Assembly (NCBI GenBank): GCA_031272365.1
Contig: JAISTX010000036.1
Span: 1-64,000 of the forward strand
DNA: 64,000 nt
Origin: Eubacteriales Family XIII. Incertae Sedis bacterium
GTDB lineage: Bacteria > Bacillota > Clostridia > Peptostreptococcales > Anaerovoracaceae
Reading direction: 5' to 3'
The position numbers and the translations under genes were made by a program. The notes under the pieces are model-generated. The model was not told where the DNA came from, ran no database searches, and was given only the letters and a program-made list of their open reading frames with translations. Of the stretch, positions 35,530 through 42,928 are shown in pieces; position 1 is the first letter of the stretch; each line of letters begins with the position of its first letter.

Positions 35530-36387
35530 ATGAAGATGGAAATAATAAAGAGAATTGCGTTGATTGCGGTTGCTTTGTTGGTGGCGCTGACTTTTGCCTC
35601 TTGCGGGCAGGATGCCGGCGGGGGCAGCGGCTCCGGGACGGCGGGTTCGTCCCAGCTGGCCGCGGCGTCCGCCGGGGAGCCTGAGCCCGAGCCTGAGCCC
35701 GAGGGGCCGCCCGTCGCCGGCGGGCATATCTTCTTTGGGACGTGGGATGGCGCCCCCATCGAATGGCGCGTGCTGGAGGTGCAGGACGACCGCGCATTGC
35801 TGATCTCTGAGGAGATTTTGACTCTGTGGCAGTATATGGACGCCGAAACGCTGCGTTCCTGGATTGATGCGGAACGCACCGGTGCGACGTGGGCGCGCAG
35901 CGGCCTTAGGACCTGGCTGAACGGGGAGTTTCTGGACGAAGCGTTTACGGAAGAGGAGGTGGAGACCATTCTGCTCACAGATGTCGAGACCCCCGGCAAC
36001 GGCGTGATCGCCGGCAGCGAGCCGACGCAGGACAAAGTCTTCCTCCTGAGCCGGGAGGAGGCGGTGCAGTATTTTCCGACCGACGAGGATCGGGCCGTCT
36101 GGTATACAAAGGCGGAAGAGGATGTCCAAAAAGTGGTGGATGCCGTAGTGAACGGCACCATATACACAGGCGCCGAAACGCCCGAAGAGGAGCTGCGGCT
36201 CGAGATCGAGGAGAGGCTGAATACCAACGAGCTCGGCAAACGCCAGCCGCATTACTGGTGGCTCCGCTCCTCGGCGTCAGCCATGTGGGAAAACTCGGCG
36301 GTGGTAAACGACAGAGGCGAAATCTCGGATCAGTTCTGCTGCAACTGCCACGGCGTCCGCCCCGTGCTGTGGGTGGAAGTAAGCTGA
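35530..36387 (+). CDS. Lipoprotein with a DUF6273-like domain
   Basis: This 285-residue protein has a lipoprotein signal with lipobox FASC (Cys25), then a Gly/Ser/Ala/Pro/Glu linker to ~residue 60. The mature domain has the pattern of DUF6273: IFFGTWDGAPIEWRVLEV near its start, RTWLNGEF in the middle, and WWLRSS with GVRPVLWV at the end. That family is common in gut Clostridia and has no established biochemical role. The site GGAGG precedes the ATG at 35530; a GTG one codon earlier is the alternative. It lies between abiE and the GNAT pair and may not belong to either. Confidence 0.82.
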   Translation: MKMEIIKRIALIAVALLVALTFASCGQDAGGGSGSGTAGSSQLAAASAGEPEPEPEPEGPPVAGGHIFFGTWDGAPIEWRVLEVQDDRALLISEEILTLWQYMDAETLRSWIDAERTGATWARSGLRTWLNGEFLDEAFTEEEVETILLTDVETPGNGVIAGSEPTQDKVFLLSREEAVQYFPTDEDRAVWYTKAEEDVQKVVDAVVNGTIYTGAETPEEELRLEIEERLNTNELGKRQPHYWWLRSSASAMWENSAVVNDRGEISDQFCCNCHGVRPVLWVEVS

Positions 36388-36414
36388 GGGAGTATTCTCT
36401 TTGCCAGAGGGGCA

Positions 36415-36442
36415 TTGCATTTTGCAGTTGTGCGGGTATAAT
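36415..36442 (+). promoter_or_regulatory. Promoter of the GNAT toxin-like pair
   Basis: TTGCAT (36415-36420), 16 bases, TATAAT (36437-36442), followed by a ~35-base leader with AAGGAGGTG before the ATG. Confidence 0.7.
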
Positions 36443-36481
36443 ATAAATACTACAAGGCTGACACGCAAGGAGGTGAACGCA

Positions 36482-36664
36482 ATGGCGACAAGCAGCATAT
36501 TCAGCAATATCCATATCACGGACGAGGCTTCGTGCCGTGCGTTCCTTGATGCGGTTGAGGCGTCCGAGAAGGCGGCAAAAAACCAGGTTCGCGTACCGAT
36601 CAAGATCAGGGAATTGACTGCAGAAGAAGAGATTGCGGCGGTGTTCAGGAAGGACGAGAAGTGA
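36482..36664 (+). CDS. Small antitoxin-like partner of a GNAT protein
   Basis: This 60-residue protein reads MATSSIFSNIHITDEASC at the start and has no membrane segment. It is preceded by a strong AAGGAGGTG and its stop codon overlaps the next gene's GTG start by four bases. Small proteins of this style often occur directly before a GNAT acetyltransferase in Clostridia. The antitoxin role is inferred from size, order and coupling. It lacks the DUF1778 ribbon-helix-helix pattern of the classical TacA/AtaR antitoxins. Confidence 0.65.
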   Translation: MATSSIFSNIHITDEASCRAFLDAVEASEKAAKNQVRVPIKIRELTAEEEIAAVFRKDEK

Positions 36665-37245
36665 CGCCGGACTTTTTTTCGGTAAAACTGCAAACGGTGA
36701 TTAAAACGATGCCAGTGGAGAGAGTGAACGAGATTCTCTCCACTTTTTCGTGCCCACTCAACGATGACATCGAGCATTTCCTGAAGGAGCGCGCGGTCGA
36801 GTTCTCGAACAAAGGCATTGCGCGCACTCATCTCGTGATGCGAGGGGAAGGGGATGGGCTTGAATTGCTCGGCTACTATACGCTGGCGAACAAGATCCTG
36901 ACGATCGCTGCCGATAGCATGTCCAAGACCACAAGAAGTCGCATCGAACGCTTCGGCGTGATCGATACCCATACCGGCCTGTACAATGTTCCGACGCCAT
37001 TGATCGCGCAGCTCGGCAGGAATTTCTCGGAATGCCTCTTATATAGCATTGCCGGAGAGGAACTGCTCGAGGCCGCCTGCAGCAAGGTTGCGGATATTCA
37101 GGCAGAGCTCGGCGGGCGGCTGGTCTATATTGAATGCGAAAACACATCAAAGCTCATCGACTTCTATTCTCGAAACAATTTTCGCATCATGGACAGCGGA
37201 AAACCAAAGGCTGGCGGCTTGATCCAGATGATCCGGTTTCTTTGA
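36661..37245 (+). CDS. GNAT acetyltransferase, possible toxin
   Basis: This 194-residue protein has the GNAT fold pattern. The N-terminal FSCPLNDDIEHFLKERAVEF and the following THLVM...LLGYYTLANKIL recall GNAT toxins such as TacT and AtaT, which acetylate aminoacyl-tRNA. An acetyl-CoA loop is not obvious, and the C-terminus (LIDFYSRNNFRIMDSG) has the usual late GNAT strand-helix pattern. The start is GTG overlapping the upstream small gene. A non-toxin acetyltransferase is the alternative. Confidence 0.7.
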   Translation: MTPDFFSVKLQTVIKTMPVERVNEILSTFSCPLNDDIEHFLKERAVEFSNKGIARTHLVMRGEGDGLELLGYYTLANKILTIAADSMSKTTRSRIERFGVIDTHTGLYNVPTPLIAQLGRNFSECLLYSIAGEELLEAACSKVADIQAELGGRLVYIECENTSKLIDFYSRNNFRIMDSGKPKAGGLIQMIRFL

Positions 37246-37269
37246 TGTGGAAGCGAGGAGAGGTGATAT

Positions 37270-38811
37270 ATGTTTGGGAGAATTGTAAAGTCGGCAAAGG
37301 GGCATACGAAAAAGCAAGCCCCAATAAGCTCTTTCGGGGTTGGTGTATTCCAAGTCGCCATCACGGTTGCATTTATTCTTTGGTACTATTTTCATGACAA
37401 AATAAGCAGCGCAGAACGCGAAGAATGGCTCATTTTACAATGGCTCGACGAAGATCCTGTCAAGGTGTTTGCTCCATGCGTTTTTGTTGGGATTTTAGTC
37501 TGGTTGAGCCTTTTGTGCAAGAAGAACAGAAAAGTCAGTCGCGAACCACGATATAGCAATGTCATTGTTTCTATCATCTGCACGTATACTACGATACTGT
37601 TCCTTTATCGTTTTTCATTCCCGGGTTACTCTGATATGGAAGAAAGCCCATATCGGTATATTCTCGTTGGCATCTTCACGCTTGCATTGGTGACGTCAAT
37701 TTTTTCTTATTTAATCTGTCGATGTTATTACCACAATGCTTACAAGAATGAATATTTGGATCCAGATTGTGCACTTGTCATGCTAAAGGACACTTGCGTT
37801 GAGGAAAACTTGGCATACTGGCAAGCTTATCGAAAGAAGCAATTCATTGACGAGCGGTCAGACCAAAAGACAAGCAGCGAAATCGAAGAAGGGAACCTGG
37901 ATGTTTACAGCGAGGTGATGTGGCGGCTATTTTATTACGGAGGTGAGAAGGATAAGGAGGACAAGGTTTTCAAAAAAAAGACATTCAGGTTGCTTCTGGC
38001 GATGATACCGATCTGCCTGTTTATCACGTATGCTTTTTTCAAAGAAAGCGCAGAGTTTTTTTACGAAAGCCCCCTAAATCAAGAGTTTTACATGAATCCT
38101 GGATGGCTATCGGCATTGAATAATAACACATCCTTGATGGTATTGGCTTATATGGCGATGTTCGGCACTTTTGTCGCCATTGGATATGTTACGGTCTGGA
38201 CATTCACAATGGCGAACACTGTCAGTTGTATCGCGAACTGGAAGACTCGCACCTCGTCCCCTATGGAACCAGCGGCAGACAGGGATTATGCTCAATTAGA
38301 TAAGTGGGTGTTCTTTTCCAGCCTCTTCTTCTGGATAGATATTTTTGCCTTGATGATGTTTATTCTATTCAACAGGTATGTAGCCTATGCATCCGATAGT
38401 AAAATCAAAGATACCTTTCTCAATTACTTACAAGGGCAACAGCCGAGCATAGTCATGTTTGTTCTGAGTTTGTTTGTGTCAATCGTTTGCTTTTATGCAT
38501 TGTTTGTATTCGTGTATTATCCATACCGGTGCATTCGGTCTTCTGTGCGCCGCGCAATCAATGAGAGCATCATGGAAGTACAGAGGCCGTTATGTGATGA
38601 GAAAATGCAGTTGAAAGAAGCGGTAATAAAAAAGAAGCGCGAAGAACTGATGCAAACGCAGAAAATCATAGAATCCTTAAGAAAAAGCCCAACAACAATT
38701 AACGAACCGAAAATACATCCCTATATCACGTTCACTGCCCTATACCTTGTTCCTATCGTGTTATCTATCATCGCCATGACACTGGGCATGAACCAATCTG
38801 TGGTACAATGA
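37270..38811 (+). CDS. AT-rich polytopic membrane protein of unknown function
   Basis: This 513-residue protein has about eight or nine hydrophobic segments (near residues 25-40, 70-80, 105-120, 138-155, 240-260, 290-315, 350-370, 395-425 and 490-510), with charged loops and a Lys/Glu-rich stretch around 445-470 that could form a coiled coil. I do not recognise the family. Its base composition is clearly more AT-rich than its neighbours, and its codons are unlike those of the surrounding genes, so recent transfer is likely. GAGGTG lies before the ATG. It follows the GNAT pair by 24 bases and may be part of that accessory module. Confidence 0.75.
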   Translation: MFGRIVKSAKGHTKKQAPISSFGVGVFQVAITVAFILWYYFHDKISSAEREEWLILQWLDEDPVKVFAPCVFVGILVWLSLLCKKNRKVSREPRYSNVIVSIICTYTTILFLYRFSFPGYSDMEESPYRYILVGIFTLALVTSIFSYLICRCYYHNAYKNEYLDPDCALVMLKDTCVEENLAYWQAYRKKQFIDERSDQKTSSEIEEGNLDVYSEVMWRLFYYGGEKDKEDKVFKKKTFRLLLAMIPICLFITYAFFKESAEFFYESPLNQEFYMNPGWLSALNNNTSLMVLAYMAMFGTFVAIGYVTVWTFTMANTVSCIANWKTRTSSPMEPAADRDYAQLDKWVFFSSLFFWIDIFALMMFILFNRYVAYASDSKIKDTFLNYLQGQQPSIVMFVLSLFVSIVCFYALFVFVYYPYRCIRSSVRRAINESIMEVQRPLCDEKMQLKEAVIKKKREELMQTQKIIESLRKSPTTINEPKIHPYITFTALYLVPIVLSIIAMTLGMNQSVVQ

Positions 38812-38817
38812 GTCTTG

Positions 38818-39258
38818 ATGAAAAACGACTTGGATAGCGGCCTTTTGCTGGAGAAGGCGCGTGCCGTGTTTGCGGCGGACAAATACTTGATGCTCACGGG
38901 CGTGCGGATCGACGAGGTCGGCGCGGACTCGTGCCGCTGCTCGCTGGTGGTCGAGCCGCAGCATATGAACGCGGGCGGCGCGGCGCAGGGCGGGGCGGTC
39001 TACACGCTCGCGGACTCGGCGTTCGCCGTCGCGTGCAACATCGGGCACTTGGAGCGGGGCGAGGCGCTGATCACGGTGAGCCAGTCGGCGTCGATTTCGT
39101 ATCTAAGGGCGGTCCCGCTGGGCGCGAAGCTCGAGGCGTTTGCGCAGAAGGTCGGCGGCGGCAAACGCTCCTCGGTCTACCGCATCGACGTGACGGCGGA
39201 AGACGGCAAGCCCGTGGCGACGATGACGGGCAACGCCGTCACGGTCCCCAAACGATAG
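38818..39258 (+). CDS. PaaI-family hotdog thioesterase
   Basis: It hydrolyses acyl-CoA thioesters. The hotdog active-site helix is NAGGAAQGGAVYTLADSAFA, with Gln in the place of the more common His, followed by VACNIG as in PaaI. Its 146 residues fit. The ATG at 38818 (or TTG 38815) has no ribosome site; TACAAT with a preceding TGG at 38801-38809 ends eight bases before it, so the leader is near zero. The acyl substrate is unknown. The gene converges on xpt. Confidence 0.85.
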   Translation: MKNDLDSGLLLEKARAVFAADKYLMLTGVRIDEVGADSCRCSLVVEPQHMNAGGAAQGGAVYTLADSAFAVACNIGHLERGEALITVSQSASISYLRAVPLGAKLEAFAQKVGGGKRSSVYRIDVTAEDGKPVATMTGNAVTVPKR

Positions 39259-39265
39259 AATCCCC

Positions 39266-39889
39266 CTAAGGAGCCGGCGTACCAGGAGCCGGCGCATCCG
39301 GAGCAGCCGCATCCCCGAAATGGATGACGCCGCTTTCGATGGAGGCCACGACCGCGAGCGACTCGACGCGCACGCCTTTCTCGCGCAGTTTCGCGCCGCC
39401 GCCCTGGAACGCCTTCTCGATCACGATGCCGCAGCCGAGGACCTCCGCGCCCGCCTGGCCGCAGATGTGCAAAAGCCCCAGCGCCGCCTGGCCGTGCGCG
39501 AGGAAATCGTCGATGATGAGGCAGCGGTCGCCCGCCGAGAGGAATTTTTTCGCGACGCGGATCGCGCTGAGCTTGCGTTTCGTGAAGCTCATGACTTCGG
39601 AGAAATAATATTCGTCGTCCATCGTGCTCGGCTTCTCCTTCTTGGCGAACACGACCGGCACGCCGCCGAACGCGCGCGCTGTGAAGGCAGCGACCGCGAT
39701 GCCCGACGCCTCGACCGTGAGGATCTTGTCGACGCGGTCCGCCACGTCGCCGAAGCGCCGGCGGAACTCCGCGCCCATCTCCTCGAACAGATCCACGTCG
39801 ATCTGGTGGTTGAGGAAGGTGTCCACCTTCAGGATCTCGGTCCCGATGGCGACCCCGTCGCGCACGATGCGGTCCTTCAGTTTGTCCAT
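39266..39889 (-). CDS. xpt: Xanthine phosphoribosyltransferase
   Basis: It salvages xanthine to XMP with PRPP. The PRPP motif LIIDDFLAHGQAA is present, with VEASGIAVAA upstream. Its 207 residues exceed the usual ~190 because of an Ala/Pro tail (DAPAPGTPAP). The start overlaps the sppA 3' end by 13 bases, so it is translated as the second gene of that operon. No purine riboswitch precedes it here. It fits the purine uptake genes 6 kb away. Confidence 0.92.
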   Translation of the reverse strand: MDKLKDRIVRDGVAIGTEILKVDTFLNHQIDVDLFEEMGAEFRRRFGDVADRVDKILTVEASGIAVAAFTARAFGGVPVVFAKKEKPSTMDDEYYFSEVMSFTKRKLSAIRVAKKFLSAGDRCLIIDDFLAHGQAALGLLHICGQAGAEVLGCGIVIEKAFQGGGAKLREKGVRVESLAVVASIESGVIHFGDAAAPDAPAPGTPAP

Positions 39890-41034
39890 TGCACCATCGG
39901 TTGGGGCGCGCCCGCCTCCGCCTCTTTCTCCACGAGGTCGAGCACCGCCGCGACGTCGCCCTTCAGGGCGCTGTCGTCGCCGAGGCCGAAGAGGCTCAGG
40001 TCGGCAAATTGGAGCCCGAGCGAGCTCGCGAACGACGTGTCCGGCCAGTAGTAGGCGTCTATGAGCTCCACGCCGCCGCCGACCTCGTCGAGGACGTGGG
40101 CCTCCGCCTCGCGCTCGCCCATGATGCCGTCGATGAGCCCGTTGCCCAAAGCCTGCTGCGCCGAGTACAGGCGCCCGTCCGCAAGGCTGCGGACGACCTT
40201 CTTCTCCATGCCCCGGCTCTCGCTGATGATGTCTACAAACTGGTCATACGCCTCGTCGACCATGACCTGGAAGATCTCCTTCTGCTCGTCCGTGATCGGG
40301 TCGAAATAGCTCCCCATCGCCTTGTTGCGCCCGCTCGTGATCGTCTCCGTCTTGACCCCGTGCTCCGTGAGGAAGTCGGAGACGTCGAAGAGCGTGCCGA
40401 TGGTGACGCCGATCGACCCCGTCCAGGTGTTGCGGTTCGCGTTGATCTCGTCCGCCGCCGCCGCGACGTAGTAGCCGCCCGACATGGCCGAGCTGCCCAG
40501 ATAGGCATAGATCGGGCGGTGCGTCTGCTCCTTGTACTCCATCAGCTTCAGGTAGAGCGCGTCGCTTTCGTAGACCGTGCCTCCCGTCGTGTCGAGGTAG
40601 AGGAGGATCGCCTTGTTGTCCCTGTCCCCGATGAGCGTGTCGATCGTCTCGATCGTCCAGTCGTGGTGGTAGCCGTAGTCCGAGGACACCGTGCGGTCCC
40701 CGTTCGGGCCGATGGCGCCGACCACCGAAATCCTGGCCACGTAGGGGATGCCCGGCGGTTCGAACGCCGCGCCCGCGCCGATGGATCCACTCGAGAACGA
40801 GTTTACGAGCGCACTGAGGATCGCCGCGCCCGCCGCCGCCAGCACGATGAGCGCGAGCACGACCGCCGCGATCACGACCAGCGTCGAGCGCACCGGGGAG
40901 GGCATGCGCCACTTCGTCTTCCCCTGCGGCTGCGTCGGCGGCGGCATCTGCCCCGGCCCGCCGTAGGGCGAGGCATACATCACGCCCGGCCCTTGTTGCA
41001 TGTTCTTATTTTTTCCAAACATCTTCAAATCCAT
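39877..41034 (-). CDS. sppA: Signal peptide peptidase SppA (S49 family)
   Basis: This membrane serine protease degrades cleaved signal peptides. After a Gln/Gly/Pro-rich cytoplasmic start of ~45 residues there is one membrane helix (~50-75). The S49 core follows, with the catalytic Ser in SSAMSGGYYVA and the Lys expected downstream in the TGSIGVTIG block region. Its 385 residues fit the short Gram-positive form. The ATG at 41034 lacks a ribosome site; an ATG four codons later (41022) is possible. The upstream gap is filled with CAATTCT tandem repeats. Confidence 0.9.
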   Translation of the reverse strand: MDLKMFGKNKNMQQGPGVMYASPYGGPGQMPPPTQPQGKTKWRMPSPVRSTLVVIAAVVLALIVLAAAGAAILSALVNSFSSGSIGAGAAFEPPGIPYVARISVVGAIGPNGDRTVSSDYGYHHDWTIETIDTLIGDRDNKAILLYLDTTGGTVYESDALYLKLMEYKEQTHRPIYAYLGSSAMSGGYYVAAAADEINANRNTWTGSIGVTIGTLFDVSDFLTEHGVKTETITSGRNKAMGSYFDPITDEQKEIFQVMVDEAYDQFVDIISESRGMEKKVVRSLADGRLYSAQQALGNGLIDGIMGEREAEAHVLDEVGGGVELIDAYYWPDTSFASSLGLQFADLSLFGLGDDSALKGDVAAVLDLVEKEAEAGAPQPMVQWTN

Positions 41035-41042
41035 CCCAAATC

Positions 41043-41096
41043 AACAATTCTCAATTCTCAATTCTCAATTCTCAACTCTCAATTCTCAATTCAAAA
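41043..41096 (-). repeat. CAATTCT tandem repeat between thrS and sppA
   Basis: Seven to eight copies of a 7-base unit (CAATTCT on the plus strand, one copy CAACTCT) fill the 56-base gap and touch the thrS stop. On the minus strand this reads GAATTGA-GAATTGA, the same motif as at 5224 and 47464. Confidence 0.85.
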
Positions 41097-42836
41097 AGCC
41101 TTGCTCCGCACCTCTTCCAGCATCATCTCTTTCAAAGCCTCCGCCGCCATCGGCTCCAGCTCCCCCCGCTTCGACGACCGCACGGGCACGACGCCCGACG
41201 TGGCCTCCTTCTCGCCGATCACGACGATGTACGCGTCCCGCGCGTTGCGCGCCTCGCGGATCTTGTAGCCGATCTTCTCGTTGCGCCCGTCGACCTCGGC
41301 CCGGAGCCCCGCCGCGCGGAACTGCACGCACAGCCCCTCCGCGTACGCGTTCCACTCCGTCGCCACCGTCAGGAACCGCACCTGCACGGGCGCGAGCCAC
41401 AGCGGGAACTTGCCCGCGAAATGCTCCGTCAAAATGCCGATGAAGCGCTCGATCGACCCGAAGATCGCGCGGTGCAGCATCTGCGGCACGTGCTTCTCCC
41501 CGTCGCTGCCGACGTAGGTGAGCTCGAACCGCTGCGGCATCTGGAAGTCGAGCTGGATCGTCCCGCACTGCCACGTCCGCCCCAGCGAGTCCTCGAGATG
41601 GAAGTCGATCTTCGGCCCGTAGAAGGCCCCGTCGCCCTCGTTGATGATGTAGGGGATGCCGAGCCGCTCGACCGCGCGCTGCAGCGCCGCCTGCGCCCGG
41701 TCCCAGTCCTCCTTCGACCCCATCGAGTCCTCGGGCTGCGTCGAAATCTCCACGTGGTACTCAAACCCGAACAGCTTGTAGATGTAGTCCGTGAGCTCGA
41801 TGACGCCGACGATCTCGTCCTCCGTCTGCTCCGGCAGCATGAAGATGTGCGCGTCGTCCTGCGTGAACGTCCGCACGCGGAACAGCCCGTGGAGCGCCCC
41901 CGACAGCTCATGCCGGTGCACCTGCCCCAGCTCGCAGAGCCGCAGCGGCAGGTCGCGGTACGAATACATCTTGTGCTTGTAGATCAGCATCGCGCCCGGG
42001 CAGTTCATCGGCTTGACCGCGTAGTCGCCCTCGTCGATCTGCGTGAAATACATATTGTCCTTGTAATGGTCCCAATGCCCCGACGTGTGCCACAGCGCCT
42101 CGTTCAGGATGAGCGGCGTGCGGATTTCGAAATAACCGCGCTTCTGATGCTCCTCCCGCCAAAACTGCTCGAGCGCGTCGCGGATGATCATGCCGCCCGG
42201 CAGGAAGAACGGGAAGCCCGGCCCCTCGTCGGTGAGCATGAACAGCTCCATCTCCTTGCCGATCTTGCGATGGTCGCGCTGCTTGGCCTCCTCGATCTTG
42301 TCGAGGTATTCCTTGAGCATATCCTGCGAAGGGAAGCTCGTGCCGTAGATGCGCTGCAGCATCTTGTTTTTCGCGTCCCCCCTCCAATAACTGCCTGCCA
42401 CGCTCGTCAGCTTGAACGCGCCGATCTGCCCGGTCGACTCGATGTGCGGCCCCTTGCACAGGTCGGTGAAGTCCCCGATCTTGTAGAAGTCGAGGCTGTC
42501 CGCGTCCACGAGATCCTCGATCAGCTCCCGTTTGTACGGCTGCTTCGCCCCGTCCGCCCACGCGAGCGCTTCCGCCCGCGGCAGCGCGTAGTGCTCGAGC
42601 TTGATGTTTTGTTTGACGATGCGCTTCATCTCCTTTTCGATGCTCGCGAGGTCCTCGTCCGAGAACCGGTGGGGCAGGTCGAAGTCGTAGTAGAAACCGT
42701 CCGCGATCGCCGGCCCGATCGCCAGCTGCGCCTCCGGCCACAGCCGCAGGACGGCCATCGCCAGGACGTGCGACGTCGTGTGCCGGAAGGCTTCGCGCGC
42801 TTCCTCGTTGTTCCAATCGATTTTTGCCAGTGCCAT
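41091..42836 (-). CDS. thrS: Threonyl-tRNA synthetase lacking the TGS domain
   Basis: It charges tRNA-Thr. The editing domain (HTTSHVLAMAVLRLWPEAQ) starts right at the N-terminus, and class II motifs follow, including HRHELSGALHGLFRVRTFTQ. The zinc Cys lies in MNCPGAMLIY, and a C-terminal anticodon-binding domain ends the protein. At 581 residues it is shorter than the ~640 of the usual enzyme because the N-terminal TGS domain is missing. The ATG at 42836 has AAAGGAG upstream; the open frame runs further but has no such site. Confidence 0.95.
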   Translation of the reverse strand: MALAKIDWNNEEAREAFRHTTSHVLAMAVLRLWPEAQLAIGPAIADGFYYDFDLPHRFSDEDLASIEKEMKRIVKQNIKLEHYALPRAEALAWADGAKQPYKRELIEDLVDADSLDFYKIGDFTDLCKGPHIESTGQIGAFKLTSVAGSYWRGDAKNKMLQRIYGTSFPSQDMLKEYLDKIEEAKQRDHRKIGKEMELFMLTDEGPGFPFFLPGGMIIRDALEQFWREEHQKRGYFEIRTPLILNEALWHTSGHWDHYKDNMYFTQIDEGDYAVKPMNCPGAMLIYKHKMYSYRDLPLRLCELGQVHRHELSGALHGLFRVRTFTQDDAHIFMLPEQTEDEIVGVIELTDYIYKLFGFEYHVEISTQPEDSMGSKEDWDRAQAALQRAVERLGIPYIINEGDGAFYGPKIDFHLEDSLGRTWQCGTIQLDFQMPQRFELTYVGSDGEKHVPQMLHRAIFGSIERFIGILTEHFAGKFPLWLAPVQVRFLTVATEWNAYAEGLCVQFRAAGLRAEVDGRNEKIGYKIREARNARDAYIVVIGEKEATSGVVPVRSSKRGELEPMAAEALKEMMLEEVRSKAF

Positions 42837-42857
42837 GATTTTTGCTCCTTTGGATAT

Positions 42858-42866
42858 ATTGTAACA
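42858..42866 (-). promoter_or_regulatory. Extended -10 promoter of thrS
   Basis: On the minus strand TG-T-TACAAT sits about 20 bases before the start codon, after the 42873-42903 hairpin. This short leader leaves no room for a T-box. Confidence 0.55.
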
Positions 42867-42872
42867 CAAGTA

Positions 42873-42903
42873 CAGGATCCCCCGAAGGGTTCGGGGGATC
42901 CTG
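42873..42903 (-). terminator. Hairpin between the aldehyde dehydrogenase and thrS genes
   Basis: A perfect 14-bp stem CAGGATCCCCCGAA / TTCGGGGGATCCTG with a GGG loop lies 26 bases after the aldehyde dehydrogenase stop on the minus strand. The following bases (TACTTGTGTTAC) have only a weak T stretch, so termination may be partial. Confidence 0.6.
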
Positions 42904-42928
42904 CCATACTTGCGCAAACGCCGAAAGG

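Noticed and set aside
41035-41090. Purine riboswitch for sppA-xpt
   Set aside because: The region is a 7-base tandem repeat and cannot form the three-way junction; no purine-riboswitch core was found upstream of bmpA or NCS1 either.
42837-42928. T-box leader for thrS
   Set aside because: The gap is only 92 bases, holds a plain hairpin, and lacks the conserved T-box antiterminator sequence.
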